Source: Tabrizicola sp. (lineage in GTDB: Bacteria > Pseudomonadota > Alphaproteobacteria > Rhodobacterales > Rhodobacteraceae). From it: a stretch of DNA of 64,000 nucleotides. Each line of letters opens with the position of its first letter. Within the stretch, counting starts at the first letter, position 1. Shown one piece after another: positions 12,041 through 22,757 of the stretch. The translations under genes and the position numbers were made by a program. The notes beneath the pieces were generated by a model. The model did not search any database and was not told the origin of the DNA. It was given only the letters and a program-made list of their open reading frames with translations. Location: NCBI RefSeq assembly GCF_022842145.1, contig NZ_JALHQD010000005.1, positions 214,905-278,904 on the forward strand. The letters run 5' to 3'.

Positions 12041-12076
12041 CCACCCGGGATCATTCCCCCCGGGTGGCGCTTTTTT
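12041..12076 (+). terminator. Intercistronic hairpin with U tract after tmoX
   Basis: CCACCCGGG (12041-12049) pairs perfectly with CCCGGGTGG (12059-12067) and is followed by CGC and six T residues (12071-12076). It has the form of an intrinsic terminator yet lies between tmoX and tmoW, 16 bases before the tmoW ATG. It probably acts as a partial terminator, giving more binding protein than transporter subunits. Confidence 0.85.
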
Positions 12077-12092
12077 CACCGGAGGCGACCCG

Positions 12093-13115
12093 ATGACCAC
12101 AAACGACGTGGTGATTTCCTGCAAGCACGTGTGGAAGGTCTTCGGCGACCGTCCGGAACGGCTGAACCTGACGCCCGCGACGACGCTGGACGACTTGCGC
12201 GCAACCAACCACATCGCCGCCGTCCGTGACGTGTCGCTGGAGATCCTCCGGGGTGAGATGCTGGTGGTGATGGGGCTTTCGGGGTCGGGCAAGTCAACGC
12301 TGGTCCGCTGCCTCGCCCGCCTCCTGGACGTAACCTCGGGAGCCGTGGAGGTCGAAGGTCGCGACATCGGCAAGCTGTCGGAGCCCGAACTGATCGAGCT
12401 GCGGCGTAAGAAGATGGGCATGGTGTTCCAGAGCTTCGGCCTTCTGCCGCACCGCACCGCGCTGGAGAACGTGGCCTTCCCGCTGGAGATGCGGGGGCAG
12501 GACCGCGCCTCGCGCATTGCCAGGGCACGCGACATGCTGGCACTGGTGGGACTGAAAGGTCGCGAAGGCTATTTCCCGCGCGAATTGTCGGGCGGCCAGC
12601 AGCAACGCGTCGGCATCGCGCGCAGCTTGGCGGTCGAGCCGGACATCTGGTTCCTGGACGAACCCTTCAGCGCGCTCGACCCGCTGATCCGGCGCGAGAT
12701 GCAGGACGAATTCCTTCGGCTGAAGGGGATGCTGGCCAAGACCGTCGTCTTCATCACCCACGACTTCGACGAGGCTTTGCGCCTAGCCGACCGCATCGCG
12801 ATCATGAAGGACGGCGCAGTCGAACAGATCGACACGCCCGAACGCATCGTCATGGCCCCGGCAACCCCCTACGTCGCCAAGTTCACCGAAGCCATCGACC
12901 GCACCCGCGTTGTCCATGCCCTGGCCCTGGCCCAGCCGGTCGAGGGGCGCGTCATCGAGGGCGAGCCGCTCCCCGCAAACGAGACCCTGCACGCGCTGGC
13001 CCGGCGCATCGTCGGCGACAGCCGGCCGCTGATCCCGCTGGTGCACAAGGGCCAGATCGCGGGTCTCCTGGACCGCAAGGCCGCGCTGGATCTCTTGCTG
13101 GGGCCAGTGGCATGA
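12093..13115 (+). CDS. tmoW: TmoW-like ABC transporter ATPase
   Basis: The 340-residue ATPase of the glycine betaine/proline (ProV) type carries Walker A GLSGSGKS (61-68), Q loop VFQSFG (111-116), signature LSGGQ (165-169) and Walker B IWFLDEP (185-191). The C-terminal part beyond about residue 270 has CBS-like character (RPLIPLVHKGQIAGLLDRKA) but only one short unit. GGAGG lies 7 bases upstream of the ATG. The stop overlaps the tmoV start (ATGATGA), so the two are coupled. Confidence 0.88.
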   Translation: MTTNDVVISCKHVWKVFGDRPERLNLTPATTLDDLRATNHIAAVRDVSLEILRGEMLVVMGLSGSGKSTLVRCLARLLDVTSGAVEVEGRDIGKLSEPELIELRRKKMGMVFQSFGLLPHRTALENVAFPLEMRGQDRASRIARARDMLALVGLKGREGYFPRELSGGQQQRVGIARSLAVEPDIWFLDEPFSALDPLIRREMQDEFLRLKGMLAKTVVFITHDFDEALRLADRIAIMKDGAVEQIDTPERIVMAPATPYVAKFTEAIDRTRVVHALALAQPVEGRVIEGEPLPANETLHALARRIVGDSRPLIPLVHKGQIAGLLDRKAALDLLLGPVA

Positions 13116-15073
13116 TGACTGCGGCGCTTGGAAAACCGCCGTTTCAGCTGGACCAGAGGCGGGTGGCCCAGGCAATCCTGCTGGCAGCGCTGGTGCTGGT
13201 TGCCTTCCGTGGGGCCCTGCCCGCCGGTCTGGTCCGCCTGCCCGAAGCGATGGTCGTGCCCTTTGCGGACTGGATCAACGCCGCTTTCGCCTTTGCTCAG
13301 GACGACCTCGGGTTGATGAGCCTGACACGCGCCTTCTCGGATGCGGTCGAGCTTTGCCTGGATGTCACGGCGAACCTTCTGTACGGCAAGTCGCGCTGGC
13401 CGAACGTCGGCCCAATCCCCTGGGTGGTCATAGCCGCGACGGCCGGGATGGCGGGTTATGCGTTGGGCGGCCTACGTCTGGCCCTGCTGGCCGCCGGCAC
13501 CTTCGTCTGGATCGCCGTCATGGGCCAGTGGAAATGGGCGATGGAGACCCTGTCTGTCATCGTCGTGTCCGTGCCCTTCTCGGTCATCTTCGGCCTCTTG
13601 ATGGGCGTCCTTGCATGGCGCTACCGCCTTGCCGAGCGCATCCTGAACCCGATCCTGAACATTGCGCAGTCGCTGCCGCATTTCGCCTACATGATCCCCG
13701 TCGTGGTTTTCATCGGCGTCGGTCCAAAGGCAGGGGCCATCGTCACCATCATCTTCTCGGTCCCGCCCATGATCCGCATGTCGCTTCTCGGCCTGCGCGC
13801 GGTGTCGCCCGAGATCATCGAAAGCGGCAAGATGAGCGGGACGACCCGCTGGCAGCTGATGACCCGCGTCCGCCTGCCCGCCGCCCGGACCGAGATCCTG
13901 ATCGGCGTCAACCAGGTCATCATGCAAAGCCTGGCGATGGTGGTGCTGGCCAGCTTCATCGGCATGCCGGGGCTGGGGCAGAAGCTGCTGCAACTTCTCC
14001 AGGCGCTCAAGATCGGGCTATCGGTCGAGATTGGCATCACCATCGTCCTTCTTGCCATCGTCCTGGACCGGATGTCGAAAGCCTGGGCGATGAAACAGCC
14101 CGAGCATGTCGAGGGCGAAACCTGGGTACAGCGCCACCGTCTGCTGACGATTTGGCTGGGCCTGGTTGCGCTGGGCTTCCTGGCGGCCTGGGCACATCCT
14201 TACTTCGCCGAAGTGGAGCGGAAGCAGGCGCTCAGCATGGCCGGCCCGATTGACGTGGTGGTCGGCGGCTTCATCGACCTCGTCGATCCGGTGACCGACT
14301 GGCTGCGATGGTTCCTGATCACCTGGGTGCTTATTCCACTCCGCGACGCCTTCCTGTGGCTGCCGACATCGGCCGTCGTCCTGGCTCTGGCCGGGATCGG
14401 CTGGCGGATCGGCGGCTGGCGCTCGGCGCTGGTCTGTCTGGCGTTCGTCCTGCCCATCGCGCTGTCGGGCTGGTGGGATCGGGCAATGATCACCGCCTAC
14501 ACCGTCTTCGTCTCGGTCACCCTGGCCCTGCTGATCGGGGTACCGCTGGGCCTGATGGGAGCCGCGAACGAGACCCGCGCGCGGCGGTTCCTGCTCGTGT
14601 GCGATACGGCGCAGACCTTCCCAAGCTTCATCTACCTGATCCCGGTGATCATGCTGTTCGGCGTGAACGACGTTGCCGTCGTCGCAGCCGTGACGGTCTT
14701 TGCGACGGTGCCCATCGTCCGCTACACCATCGAGGGTCTGCGCAACATTCCGCCCGAGATCGTGGAATCTGCACAGATGTCGGGGGCAAGCCCCGGTCAG
14801 CTTCTGCGCCACGTAAAGTTGCCTCTGGCCGTCCCGACGTTGGTCGTCGGTGCCAACCAGTCGATCATGTTCGCGCTGTTCATGGTGATCATCGCGGCGT
14901 TCATCGGCACGCAGGACCTGGGACAGGAGATGCAGCGGGCGCTATCCTCGACCGATGTCGGCAAGGGCCTGGTCCTGGGCTTTGCGGTGGCGTTCATGGG
15001 ACTCCTTGCGGATCATCTGCTTCTCAGATGGGCGCGCAGCAGAAATGCCTCGCTCGGCTCGAGCCAGTCCTGA
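13112..15073 (+). CDS. tmoV: TmoV-like double-length ABC permease
   Basis: The 653-residue membrane protein contains two consecutive binding-protein-dependent permease domains. The EAA-type loops that contact the ATPase are visible twice: SPEIIESGKMSGTTRWQLMT in the first half and PPEIVESAQMSGASPGQLLR in the second. One polypeptide therefore supplies both permease halves, where many ProW-type systems use a homodimer. Helices are dense around 80-230, 330-360 and 400-620 (approximate). The substrate is probably TMAO, given tmoX and torTSR. The 135 bases after it (15074-15208) hold no gene or obvious terminator. Confidence 0.85.
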   Translation: MMTAALGKPPFQLDQRRVAQAILLAALVLVAFRGALPAGLVRLPEAMVVPFADWINAAFAFAQDDLGLMSLTRAFSDAVELCLDVTANLLYGKSRWPNVGPIPWVVIAATAGMAGYALGGLRLALLAAGTFVWIAVMGQWKWAMETLSVIVVSVPFSVIFGLLMGVLAWRYRLAERILNPILNIAQSLPHFAYMIPVVVFIGVGPKAGAIVTIIFSVPPMIRMSLLGLRAVSPEIIESGKMSGTTRWQLMTRVRLPAARTEILIGVNQVIMQSLAMVVLASFIGMPGLGQKLLQLLQALKIGLSVEIGITIVLLAIVLDRMSKAWAMKQPEHVEGETWVQRHRLLTIWLGLVALGFLAAWAHPYFAEVERKQALSMAGPIDVVVGGFIDLVDPVTDWLRWFLITWVLIPLRDAFLWLPTSAVVLALAGIGWRIGGWRSALVCLAFVLPIALSGWWDRAMITAYTVFVSVTLALLIGVPLGLMGAANETRARRFLLVCDTAQTFPSFIYLIPVIMLFGVNDVAVVAAVTVFATVPIVRYTIEGLRNIPPEIVESAQMSGASPGQLLRHVKLPLAVPTLVVGANQSIMFALFMVIIAAFIGTQDLGQEMQRALSSTDVGKGLVLGFAVAFMGLLADHLLLRWARSRNASLGSSQS

Positions 15074-15208
15074 AGGAGAACGCCGCTTCTGCGCGCTACC
15101 ACAACGACTGCATCACGACCGGAATAGATTGTTCTGAGCGCCCGTTGTGCGACCGCGCCGACACAGGCGTGGACCGCTAGACGTCACCCCCGGACAAGCG
15201 GGAAAAGG

Positions 15209-16327
15209 TCATTGCGGGCCAACAGCTTGCGACACGTCACCATCCGCCGCAGACACCCCGTGCACCCGGGCCTCACGCTTGAACGGGTTTTCGTCGGGTA
15301 CCGCATAATCGGGCACCAATGCTCCCTTGTCCCGCGCGTCGGCCATATAGCGAAACGCATTGACCGTCATCCGCATCAGATGCTCGCCCGCCTTCATCGG
15401 CGGATACATCGCTTCCGTTTCCGGGGTCCGGAACTTCTCCAGCGGCTCGACGATGGCGTGGTAGTCCAGCCCGAAGAACAGAGGAAAAGAGAACCGTTCC
15501 CGACCGATATTCACCACGCGGTGCTGGGTCGACCTGAACTGCCCGCCCGACCAGGTTTCGAAGATGTCGCCGATGTTGACGATGAAGCAGCCGGGGATGG
15601 GTGGTGCCTCGATCCAGTCATCCTCGGCATTCATCACCTGCAGGCCCGGACCGCCCTGCAGCAGGATCGTGAAGCATTCGAAATCGGAATGGGCGGCGAT
15701 GCCGACGATATCCTTGGTGGCAGGCAGGTCGTTCGGCACATAGCGCAGCAGGCGCAGTTGCGAGGTCGGATAGCTGATCTGGCGGGTCAGCTCTTCCGGG
15801 TCCACCCCAAGCTCCAGCGCCAGGGCGTCCAGAAGCCTCAGGCCAATGCCGAAGACCGCATCGTAGTAGCTTGCGACCGTGTCCTTCCAGCCGGGCAGAT
15901 CAGGCCAGATGTTCGGCCCCGTCATCCGCCATTGGGCAAGGTGATCCGGGTGGTCTGCCGGAGCCTCGTAGGACATGTCCCAGGATTCGTTCATGTTGAT
16001 CGACTTGGGGAAGTTCGCGCCATTTTCCTCGAACGGAACATAGCCACGATGGTGGGTGGTGAACCCCGACCACCAGCGCATCTTGTAGGATCGCGGCATG
16101 CCGTGGAACTGGCGCGAGGCCGCCGTCACTTTGTCGACCAGTGTCTGCGGGACCCCGTGGCCGGTGATGTAGAAGAAACCGGACGTACGGGCCGCCCGGC
16201 CCAGTTCGGTTGCTATGCGGGCCTTGTCCGCCGGATCGCCCGTGAACAGGCCGCCGATGTTGATGACGGGTAGGGTCGCATCGTCGACGGTAAGGGCTTT
16301 CTGGTCGTCGGATACATCACTGCGCAT
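15209..16327 (-). CDS. 2-oxoglutarate/Fe(II)-dependent oxygenase, isopenicillin N synthase family
   Basis: The 372-residue product has the N-terminal DIOX_N region (LPVINIGGLF, SGFFYITGHGVP) and the double-stranded beta-helix core. The iron ligands are the HxD pair in AAHSDFE and the distal His in STQHRVVN; RFSFPLFF gives the Arg/Ser that bind the 2-oxoglutarate carboxylate. The start at 16327 has GGAGG 6 bases upstream. It is divergent from the polyamine-type ABC operon across 271 bases, suggesting shared control. The substrate is unknown. Oxygenases of this fold hydroxylate amino acids and polyamine-like molecules, and some (ethylene-forming enzyme, homoarginine 6-hydroxylase) release guanidine. 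Confidence 0.85.
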   Translation of the reverse strand: MRSDVSDDQKALTVDDATLPVINIGGLFTGDPADKARIATELGRAARTSGFFYITGHGVPQTLVDKVTAASRQFHGMPRSYKMRWWSGFTTHHRGYVPFEENGANFPKSINMNESWDMSYEAPADHPDHLAQWRMTGPNIWPDLPGWKDTVASYYDAVFGIGLRLLDALALELGVDPEELTRQISYPTSQLRLLRYVPNDLPATKDIVGIAAHSDFECFTILLQGGPGLQVMNAEDDWIEAPPIPGCFIVNIGDIFETWSGGQFRSTQHRVVNIGRERFSFPLFFGLDYHAIVEPLEKFRTPETEAMYPPMKAGEHLMRMTVNAFRYMADARDKGALVPDYAVPDENPFKREARVHGVSAADGDVSQAVGPQ

Positions 16328-16598
16328 GTCGGCCTCCGGACAATCTGATGGGATGACTGTCCGGCCCCGGGCGTCGCTTGCACGCAAATAGTCTACAATT
16401 GCGATCTATCCCCCCGCCCTTGCCTGCTTTTCCAGCATCTGCGTGCAGCGATGGCTCAAACAGTCGCGAGTTCTTTCTGCACGGGCATTTTGGCTGGCCA
16501 ACTTGGACTCAAGGCAGGCGCCGGTCTGATTCGGTGTCTTTTTCCCGCAAAAGCCGCTGCCCCGGCAGCGCGCTTTCGCGTCAACCTGGAGGGATGAA

Positions 16599-17684
16599 AT
16601 GATCCGACTGAACCGCCGCAATCTCTTGAAGCAAGGCAGCGCCGCAGTGGGGCTGGCCGCAGCCTCGTCCGTGATCGGCACGCCGCTCATCGCGCAGACC
16701 CGCACCTTGCGGGTGGGGTCGTACGGCGGCTATTTCGAGAACAGCTTCAAGGAGCATGTCTTCCCCGCCTTCACCGCCGCCACGGGCATCACGGTGGAAA
16801 GCGTGACGCAGCCGAACTCCACCGATTGGCTGGTGACGATGCAGCAGGCGACGGCGGCAGGGTCGGTTCCGACGGACATATCGCTTTACGCGCGTGACAC
16901 GATGATCAAGGCCAGCCGACTGGGCGGATTGATCAAGACGCTTGATCTGTCCAAGATCCCGGCGTCAGCGAACCTTGACCCCTACTTCGTCTTTGATGCC
17001 GGTGAAGGCCCGCTTGGTGTCGGAGCGATGTCCTGGTTCACGGCAATGGTGATCAACCCGACCGAGGTCACAGAGCCCCCGGCAAGCTGGGCCGAGTTCT
17101 GGGACACCTCGAAGTACGAAGCAAGCCTCGGGCTGTCGAAGAACTACAACGCCCAGTTCATGGACATCACCGCCGCCACCTTCTTCGACGGCGAGGCGAC
17201 CTTTGCCACCGAGGAGGGCATTCTGGCGATCATCGCCAAGGTGGCCGAGTTGAAGCCGAACGTGGCGCTGTGGTGGTCGGCCGAAAGCCAGATGGAACAG
17301 GCGATGAAGAACGGTGACGTGATCGGCGGGCAGTACTACCTCGACGTGTCGAACCTGATGGCGTCGGAAGGCTTCCCGATCAAGCCGATCTTCCCGAAGG
17401 AGGGCAATCCGCAGGACTACGGCTCTTGGTGCCTGGCGGCGCTGTCCGACAAGGATGCCGAAGCGGCGGAGTTCATGAATTTCTCGTCGGACCCCGCCAC
17501 TCAGGCCCTGATGTCGCGCAAGATCGGGACCGCGCCGCTGGTGGCCAAGGACAAGACCGACCTGACCGACGACGAGTTCGGCTTCGTCTCCGGAACGCCC
17601 GCGATCAAGCCCGCCTACGAGGCCTATCTCGACAAGGAAACCTTCATGAAGGAAGCCTGGGACAAGATGGTGGCTGGGGTGTAA
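16599..17684 (+). CDS. Polyamine-type ABC transporter substrate-binding protein (Tat signal)
   Basis: The 361-residue PotD/extracellular type-1 binding protein starts with a twin-arginine signal (NRRNLLKQGSAAVGLAAAS), so it is probably exported folded. The mature part begins near QTRTLRVGSYGGYFE. GGAGG lies about 7 bases before the ATG. It is the first gene of a seven-gene run that continues to 22757. The ligand is unknown; the family takes up putrescine, spermidine and other small organic cations, and the downstream guanidine genes make a guanidino compound plausible but unproven. The 271-base region upstream (16328-16598) holds a CGCTGCC-CC-GGCAGCG hairpin at 16555-16570. Confidence 0.85.
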   Translation: MIRLNRRNLLKQGSAAVGLAAASSVIGTPLIAQTRTLRVGSYGGYFENSFKEHVFPAFTAATGITVESVTQPNSTDWLVTMQQATAAGSVPTDISLYARDTMIKASRLGGLIKTLDLSKIPASANLDPYFVFDAGEGPLGVGAMSWFTAMVINPTEVTEPPASWAEFWDTSKYEASLGLSKNYNAQFMDITAATFFDGEATFATEEGILAIIAKVAELKPNVALWWSAESQMEQAMKNGDVIGGQYYLDVSNLMASEGFPIKPIFPKEGNPQDYGSWCLAALSDKDAEAAEFMNFSSDPATQALMSRKIGTAPLVAKDKTDLTDDEFGFVSGTPAIKPAYEAYLDKETFMKEAWDKMVAGV

Positions 17685-17692
17685 GTCCCGCC

Positions 17693-18768
<1,076 letters not shown>

Positions 18769-18772
<4 letters not shown>

Positions 18773-19770
18773 CTGCGACCGACGACACAGCCGCATGGCC
18801 CCGCGAGACAGCGGCCGCGGCACCCGGAACCAAGGGGCCGCGGGCCGGGCGCTCCGCTCTGGCTGTGCAGGTGGTGCTTTGGGCGACCGTGCTGGTCTTC
18901 TGCCTCGTGCCGCTGTTTCTGGTGTTGGTCATCTCTTTTGGCCACAAGATCGAAGGTGCGGGCTGGGAATGGGCGCTGACGCTTGAGAACTATCAACGCT
19001 TCTTCGTAGGGGCGAACTGGCCTGCCGAGAGCACCTCGCTGTATCTGGGCCAGCTCTACTGGTCGATGCGCTATGCGGTGGTGGCGGCGCTGCTGGCGGT
19101 GGTGACCGCCTTGCCCTTCACTTACCTCATGACCCGCCAATCACGCCGGGCGCAGGCAGTCTGGCTGGTGTTCCTGCTGGCCACCCTGTCCCTCTCGGAA
19201 GTCTTCATCGTCATGGGCTGGGATATCATCCTGTCCAACAATTCAGGCCTTCCGATGCTGTTCGCCGCCACCGGCCTGACCGACTGGCTGAAGGACACCG
19301 GCTGGTTCGACGTCCTGCGCGACTGGGGGCTGGCCAACCCGCGCAACGTCAAGTTCAAGCCCTCCGAAGTGGCGACGGTACTGACGCTGTCCTATCTCGT
19401 CTGGCCCTACGCGGTGATCCTGCTCTACCCGGCCCTGTCCCGGCTTGACCCGTCACTGGCCGAGGCAGCGCGCACGATGGGGGCCCGGCCCTGGACCGTC
19501 GCGCGCACCGTCATCCTCCCATCGGTGCGCTTGCCGCTGATCGGGACCACGCTGTTGCTCTTCGTGTTCCTGCTGGGTGCCTACGTCGCAATCACTGTCT
19601 TCGCCGACCCCTCGCAGCACACCACGGCTGTATCCGTCTATGAACATGTGCGCGGCAGCACCCTGAACGCCCCCTTCGGTGCAGCGCAATCGGTGATCCT
19701 TCTGGTCACGGCAACCGCGTTCCTGGTGCTGGGCCAATGGCTGACCCGCAAGTCGCCGAGGGCCGCGTGA
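18769..19770 (+). CDS. PotB-like ABC transporter permease
   Basis: The 333-residue inner-membrane permease has about six helices and the EAA loop SLAEAARTMGARPWTVARTV that docks on the ATPase. An unusual polar N-terminus of about 28 residues (MTATDDTAAWPRETAAAAPG) precedes the first helix. It also has a long loop between helices around residues 150-200 (SNNSGLPMLFAATGL). It overlaps the ATPase stop by 4 bases and the next permease by 1 base. Confidence 0.9.
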
Positions 19771-20570
19771 TGCTGCGGGCCCTGGGCGCGATCTTCATGT
19801 CCCTGGCCGCGCTCGTGGTCGCCCTGCCGATCCTGATCGTCTGTTCCGCCGCGCTGAACGGCGGCCGCACGATGTTCTTTCCGCCGCAGGACCCAACGCT
19901 GGCCCGTTTTGGCGAATTCTTCGTCTCCGAGCCGGTCTGGACGCGTGCCCTGACGAATTCGGTGATCGTGGCGGTGGGGGCGGCCACGCTTTCGGTGCTG
20001 CTGGCTTGGCCGATTGCCTATCGCCTGTGGAAGACAGGATCCCGCGCATCCACCATGCTTGCGACCCTGGGCTCGATCCCCTTTGCGGTGCCGCCGATCG
20101 TGTTTGGCGTGGGGCTTGGCTTCTTCTGGGCCTTTCTGGGTGGCCTTGGCACGATCTGGGCCGGGATCATCAGTCACGCTGTCCTGTTCCTGGCCCTTCC
20201 CCTTGTGACAATCTCCATCGGCCTGCAGGCCATCGACCGCGCGCATCTGGATGCCGCCGCGACCATGGGGGCCACCGAGTCCGTGACTTTCCGCACCATC
20301 GTGATGCCGCAGACGCTGCCCTACACCGTCTCGGGCTTCTTCTTTGCGCTTGTCCTGTCGTTCAACGAATTCATCGTGATGTTCTTCGTCTCGGCCTCGT
20401 CCTTCGCGACCGTCACGCTGCAGATCTTCAATTCGCTGAGGAACGGCTACACCCCCACAATGGCCGTGGCCGCCGTGGCCTTCATCGCCGTCTCCATCGC
20501 CGTCTTTTCCGCCGTCGCCCGCTGGGGTGACCTGCCACGCCTGATGGGCGCAGACCAATCCCGCAACTGA
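19770..20570 (+). CDS. PotC-like ABC transporter permease
   Basis: The 266-residue second permease has helices at MLRALGAIFMSLAALVVALP, TNSVIVAVGAATLSVLLAWP and further on, with the EAA loop HLDAAATMGATESVTFRTIV. The ATG at 19770 shares one base with the preceding stop (TGATG); a GTG one codon earlier is also possible. It completes the importer. Confidence 0.9.
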   Translation: MLRALGAIFMSLAALVVALPILIVCSAALNGGRTMFFPPQDPTLARFGEFFVSEPVWTRALTNSVIVAVGAATLSVLLAWPIAYRLWKTGSRASTMLATLGSIPFAVPPIVFGVGLGFFWAFLGGLGTIWAGIISHAVLFLALPLVTISIGLQAIDRAHLDAAATMGATESVTFRTIVMPQTLPYTVSGFFFALVLSFNEFIVMFFVSASSFATVTLQIFNSLRNGYTPTMAVAAVAFIAVSIAVFSAVARWGDLPRLMGADQSRN

Positions 20571-20586
20571 CCTGAAAGGATCCCCC

Positions 20587-21201
20587 ATGCCGCGCCAGCC
20601 AACCCTTGTCGGAAACCCCGTTCTGATCGTCGTCGACATCCAGAAGGGCGCATTCATGGATCACGTGGCGGGCATCCCCGTCATGCCCGCCCACCGCGAA
20701 AACATGGAGCGTGCACGCTCGGTCGTCGATGCCGCGCATGGCGCGGGAATCCCGGTGGTCTTCATCCAGGAGATCCACCGCCGCGACATGGTGGATTATG
20801 GCCGCGAGCTGGACGGGACCGAGGATGTCCATTGCCACGAGGATGATCCCGGCACCCCGGTCGCTTTCGAGGAGATGGGCCGCAGGCCCACGGACTACTT
20901 CATCCACAAGCGCCGCTATTCGGCCTTCTATGGTACGGAACTGGAAATCCTGCTCAAGGGTCTCAAGGCCCAGACCCTGATCCTGATCGGCGGGCTGACC
21001 GACGTCTGCGTCCACTACACCTTCGCCGACGGCCATCAGGGCGACTATTACTGCCGCGTCATCAAGGATTGCGTGGGCGGCTCGACGACCGCGGCGCATG
21101 AAGCCTCGCTGAACGCGATGGAGTATCTGCAGGAAGGCGCGGTCCTGTCGGCAGACCAGATCATAACCGCGCTCGGTGCCCGACGCGCGGCGGCGGCGTG
21201 A
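20587..21201 (+). CDS. Isochorismatase-family cysteine hydrolase
   Basis: The 204-residue product has the full catalytic triad of the family: Asp in VLIVVDIQKG, Lys in FIHKRRYSAF and Cys in GGLTDVCVHYT. Relatives hydrolyse C-N bonds in nicotinamide, ureidoacrylate, biuret and N-carbamoyl compounds. AAAGGA precedes the ATG. It sits 16 bases after the permease and is coupled by a GTGA overlap to the next gene. A biuret hydrolase would make allophanate, the substrate of atzF downstream, but the sequence around the active site does not look close to known biuret hydrolases. The substrate is not assigned. Confidence 0.88.
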   Translation: MPRQPTLVGNPVLIVVDIQKGAFMDHVAGIPVMPAHRENMERARSVVDAAHGAGIPVVFIQEIHRRDMVDYGRELDGTEDVHCHEDDPGTPVAFEEMGRRPTDYFIHKRRYSAFYGTELEILLKGLKAQTLILIGGLTDVCVHYTFADGHQGDYYCRVIKDCVGGSTTAAHEASLNAMEYLQEGAVLSADQIITALGARRAAAA

Positions 21202-21935
21202 TCCCGGAAGCAGCCCTGCAAGGCCATTGGCGGCGCAACTGGCTGCGGGCTCCGGGGGTCCAAGACAGCACCACCCGTGTGCATTGGGTACAAAGTGGCA
21301 AGTGGTGCGCGGATATCCGGGTGCCCCTGCTGCGGCCCGGGCTTGCCGCGGGCTCGCTCTCCGCGATGGACCCGGCCGACCTGGCGGTGCTTCTGTCCGC
21401 CGAGGGCTTTGCCGGCCACACAACGCTGACCGGCGACATGTGCACCTGGACCCGCAGCTGGAACTGGCGCGGCTTTCCCTGTCCGGTGGATGCAGGACGC
21501 CTCCGGTTCGATCCCGCGGGCCATCTGATCGAAGACGGCGTGCATTCCGATTACCGCGAAGAATGGCAGGCTGCTCCGGGTGGCACGTGGACAGCCATGT
21601 CCGCCGCATCCGCAGACGCAAAGGGGCTGCTGATCGCAAATGACACGCATTTCCTCCTGGGTCTGGGTCAAAGCGATGCGCACGCATGGCCCGATCTGAT
21701 CGCAGCGCTCAAGGACGGGACGGCGACGGCCGGGGATGCCCGGGCGTCATTTGCCTCGGTCTATGTCATGGGCCACTGGCAGGGGGCGGACGGCGTTGCC
21801 GAACTCTCCACCCAGCCCTTCTGCGAAGGAAAGCCCGTCCTGCAGCGCGACCAGGCCACTGCGCGCCTCACCCTTCCCGATTTTGATGGCCGGGCGCAGG
21901 AATACCTCCTGCGCCTGTCCCCACTCCCTGCCTGA
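21198..21935 (+). CDS. Conserved protein of unknown function, Trp-rich
   Basis: The 245-residue product starts at a GTG that overlaps the upstream stop (GTGA). No signal peptide, membrane helix or known domain was recognised. It is rich in tryptophan and beta-strand patterns (HWRRNWLRAPG, TRVHWVQSGKWCADIRVPLL, CTWTRSWNWRGFPCP, GTWTAMSAAS), which suggests a beta-barrel or calycin-like fold. That is a guess from pattern only. Being locked between a cysteine hydrolase and a metallo-beta-lactamase-fold protein in the same operon, it likely serves the same catabolic path, perhaps as a binding protein or small-molecule hydrolase. Confidence 0.75.
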   Translation: MIPEAALQGHWRRNWLRAPGVQDSTTRVHWVQSGKWCADIRVPLLRPGLAAGSLSAMDPADLAVLLSAEGFAGHTTLTGDMCTWTRSWNWRGFPCPVDAGRLRFDPAGHLIEDGVHSDYREEWQAAPGGTWTAMSAASADAKGLLIANDTHFLLGLGQSDAHAWPDLIAALKDGTATAGDARASFASVYVMGHWQGADGVAELSTQPFCEGKPVLQRDQATARLTLPDFDGRAQEYLLRLSPLPA

Positions 21936-21944
21936 GGACCGCAC

Positions 21945-22757
21945 ATGACCCTGCCCATAGCCGAGCATTGGTACCGCGCCACCCGCATCGACGACGATAC
22001 GACGCTGATCATCGAGCCGCACATTCATGTGCTGGAGCAGGCCAATCTCTGGCTCGTGCAGGGCCGGGACCGTGACATGATCCTGGACACCGGCATGGGT
22101 GTGGTGCCACTGAAGCCCTTCCTCGACACCCTGCGCCGCGATCCGGAAAAGCCGATCATCTGCGTCTCTTCCCACACGCATATCGACCACATCGGCGGGG
22201 TGCACGAGTTTGAGACGCGCCTTGTCCATCCGCTGGAAGCCGAACAGATGGCGCGACCCTCGGGCCTGCATTCCCTGTTCAAGCGCGACATGCCGGACCG
22301 GCTGATCCAGACCTTTCTCGATGCGGGCTACCCACCAATCGGCGAGATGCTGATCGAAGCCCTGCCCTTCGTCGGCTACGACCCGGAAAGCTACCGGTTG
22401 CGCGGTGCTCCGGCGACCGGGCTCTTGACCGAAGGCGACACGGTCGATCTCGGGAACCATGTCTACGAAGTCTGGCATCTGCCCGGCCATTCCCCCGGCG
22501 GCATTGGCCTTTTCGAACGGTCGACGGGTATCCTGTTCGCCGCAGATGCGATCTACGACGGGCCGCTGATCTACAGCGGACCGGGGATGAGCGTCGCCTC
22601 CTACCGCGAGACCTTTGCCAAGCTTCGCACCCTGCCCGTCACCCTGGTTCACGGCGGCCATGATCCCAGCTTCGGGCCGGAACGGATGCTGCAGATCATC
22701 GATACCTACGAAGCACGTTGGGATGCCGAAGCCTTGTCGCAGGCAAATACACCCTGA
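21945..22757 (+). CDS. Metallo-beta-lactamase-fold hydrolase
   Basis: The 270-residue product has the zinc motif HTHIDHIGG (HxHxDH) and later GHSPGG, AADAIYDGP and HGGHDPSFG, the remaining metal-ligand regions of the superfamily. It lacks a signal peptide and should be cytoplasmic. It is the last gene of the polyamine-type ABC operon, 9 bases after the unknown protein. The family hydrolyses thioesters, lactones and amides, and a specific substrate cannot be read from the sequence. Confidence 0.85.
   Translation: MTLPIAEHWYRATRIDDDTTLIIEPHIHVLEQANLWLVQGRDRDMILDTGMGVVPLKPFLDTLRRDPEKPIICVSSHTHIDHIGGVHEFETRLVHPLEAEQMARPSGLHSLFKRDMPDRLIQTFLDAGYPPIGEMLIEALPFVGYDPESYRLRGAPATGLLTEGDTVDLGNHVYEVWHLPGHSPGGIGLFERSTGILFAADAIYDGPLIYSGPGMSVASYRETFAKLRTLPVTLVHGGHDPSFGPERMLQIIDTYEARWDAEALSQANTP

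Noticed and set aside
20587..21201. Biuret hydrolase feeding allophanate to atzF
   Set aside because: The triad fits the superfamily, but the surrounding sequence did not look close to biuret hydrolases, and the gene is in the polyamine-type operon, outside the riboswitch operon.
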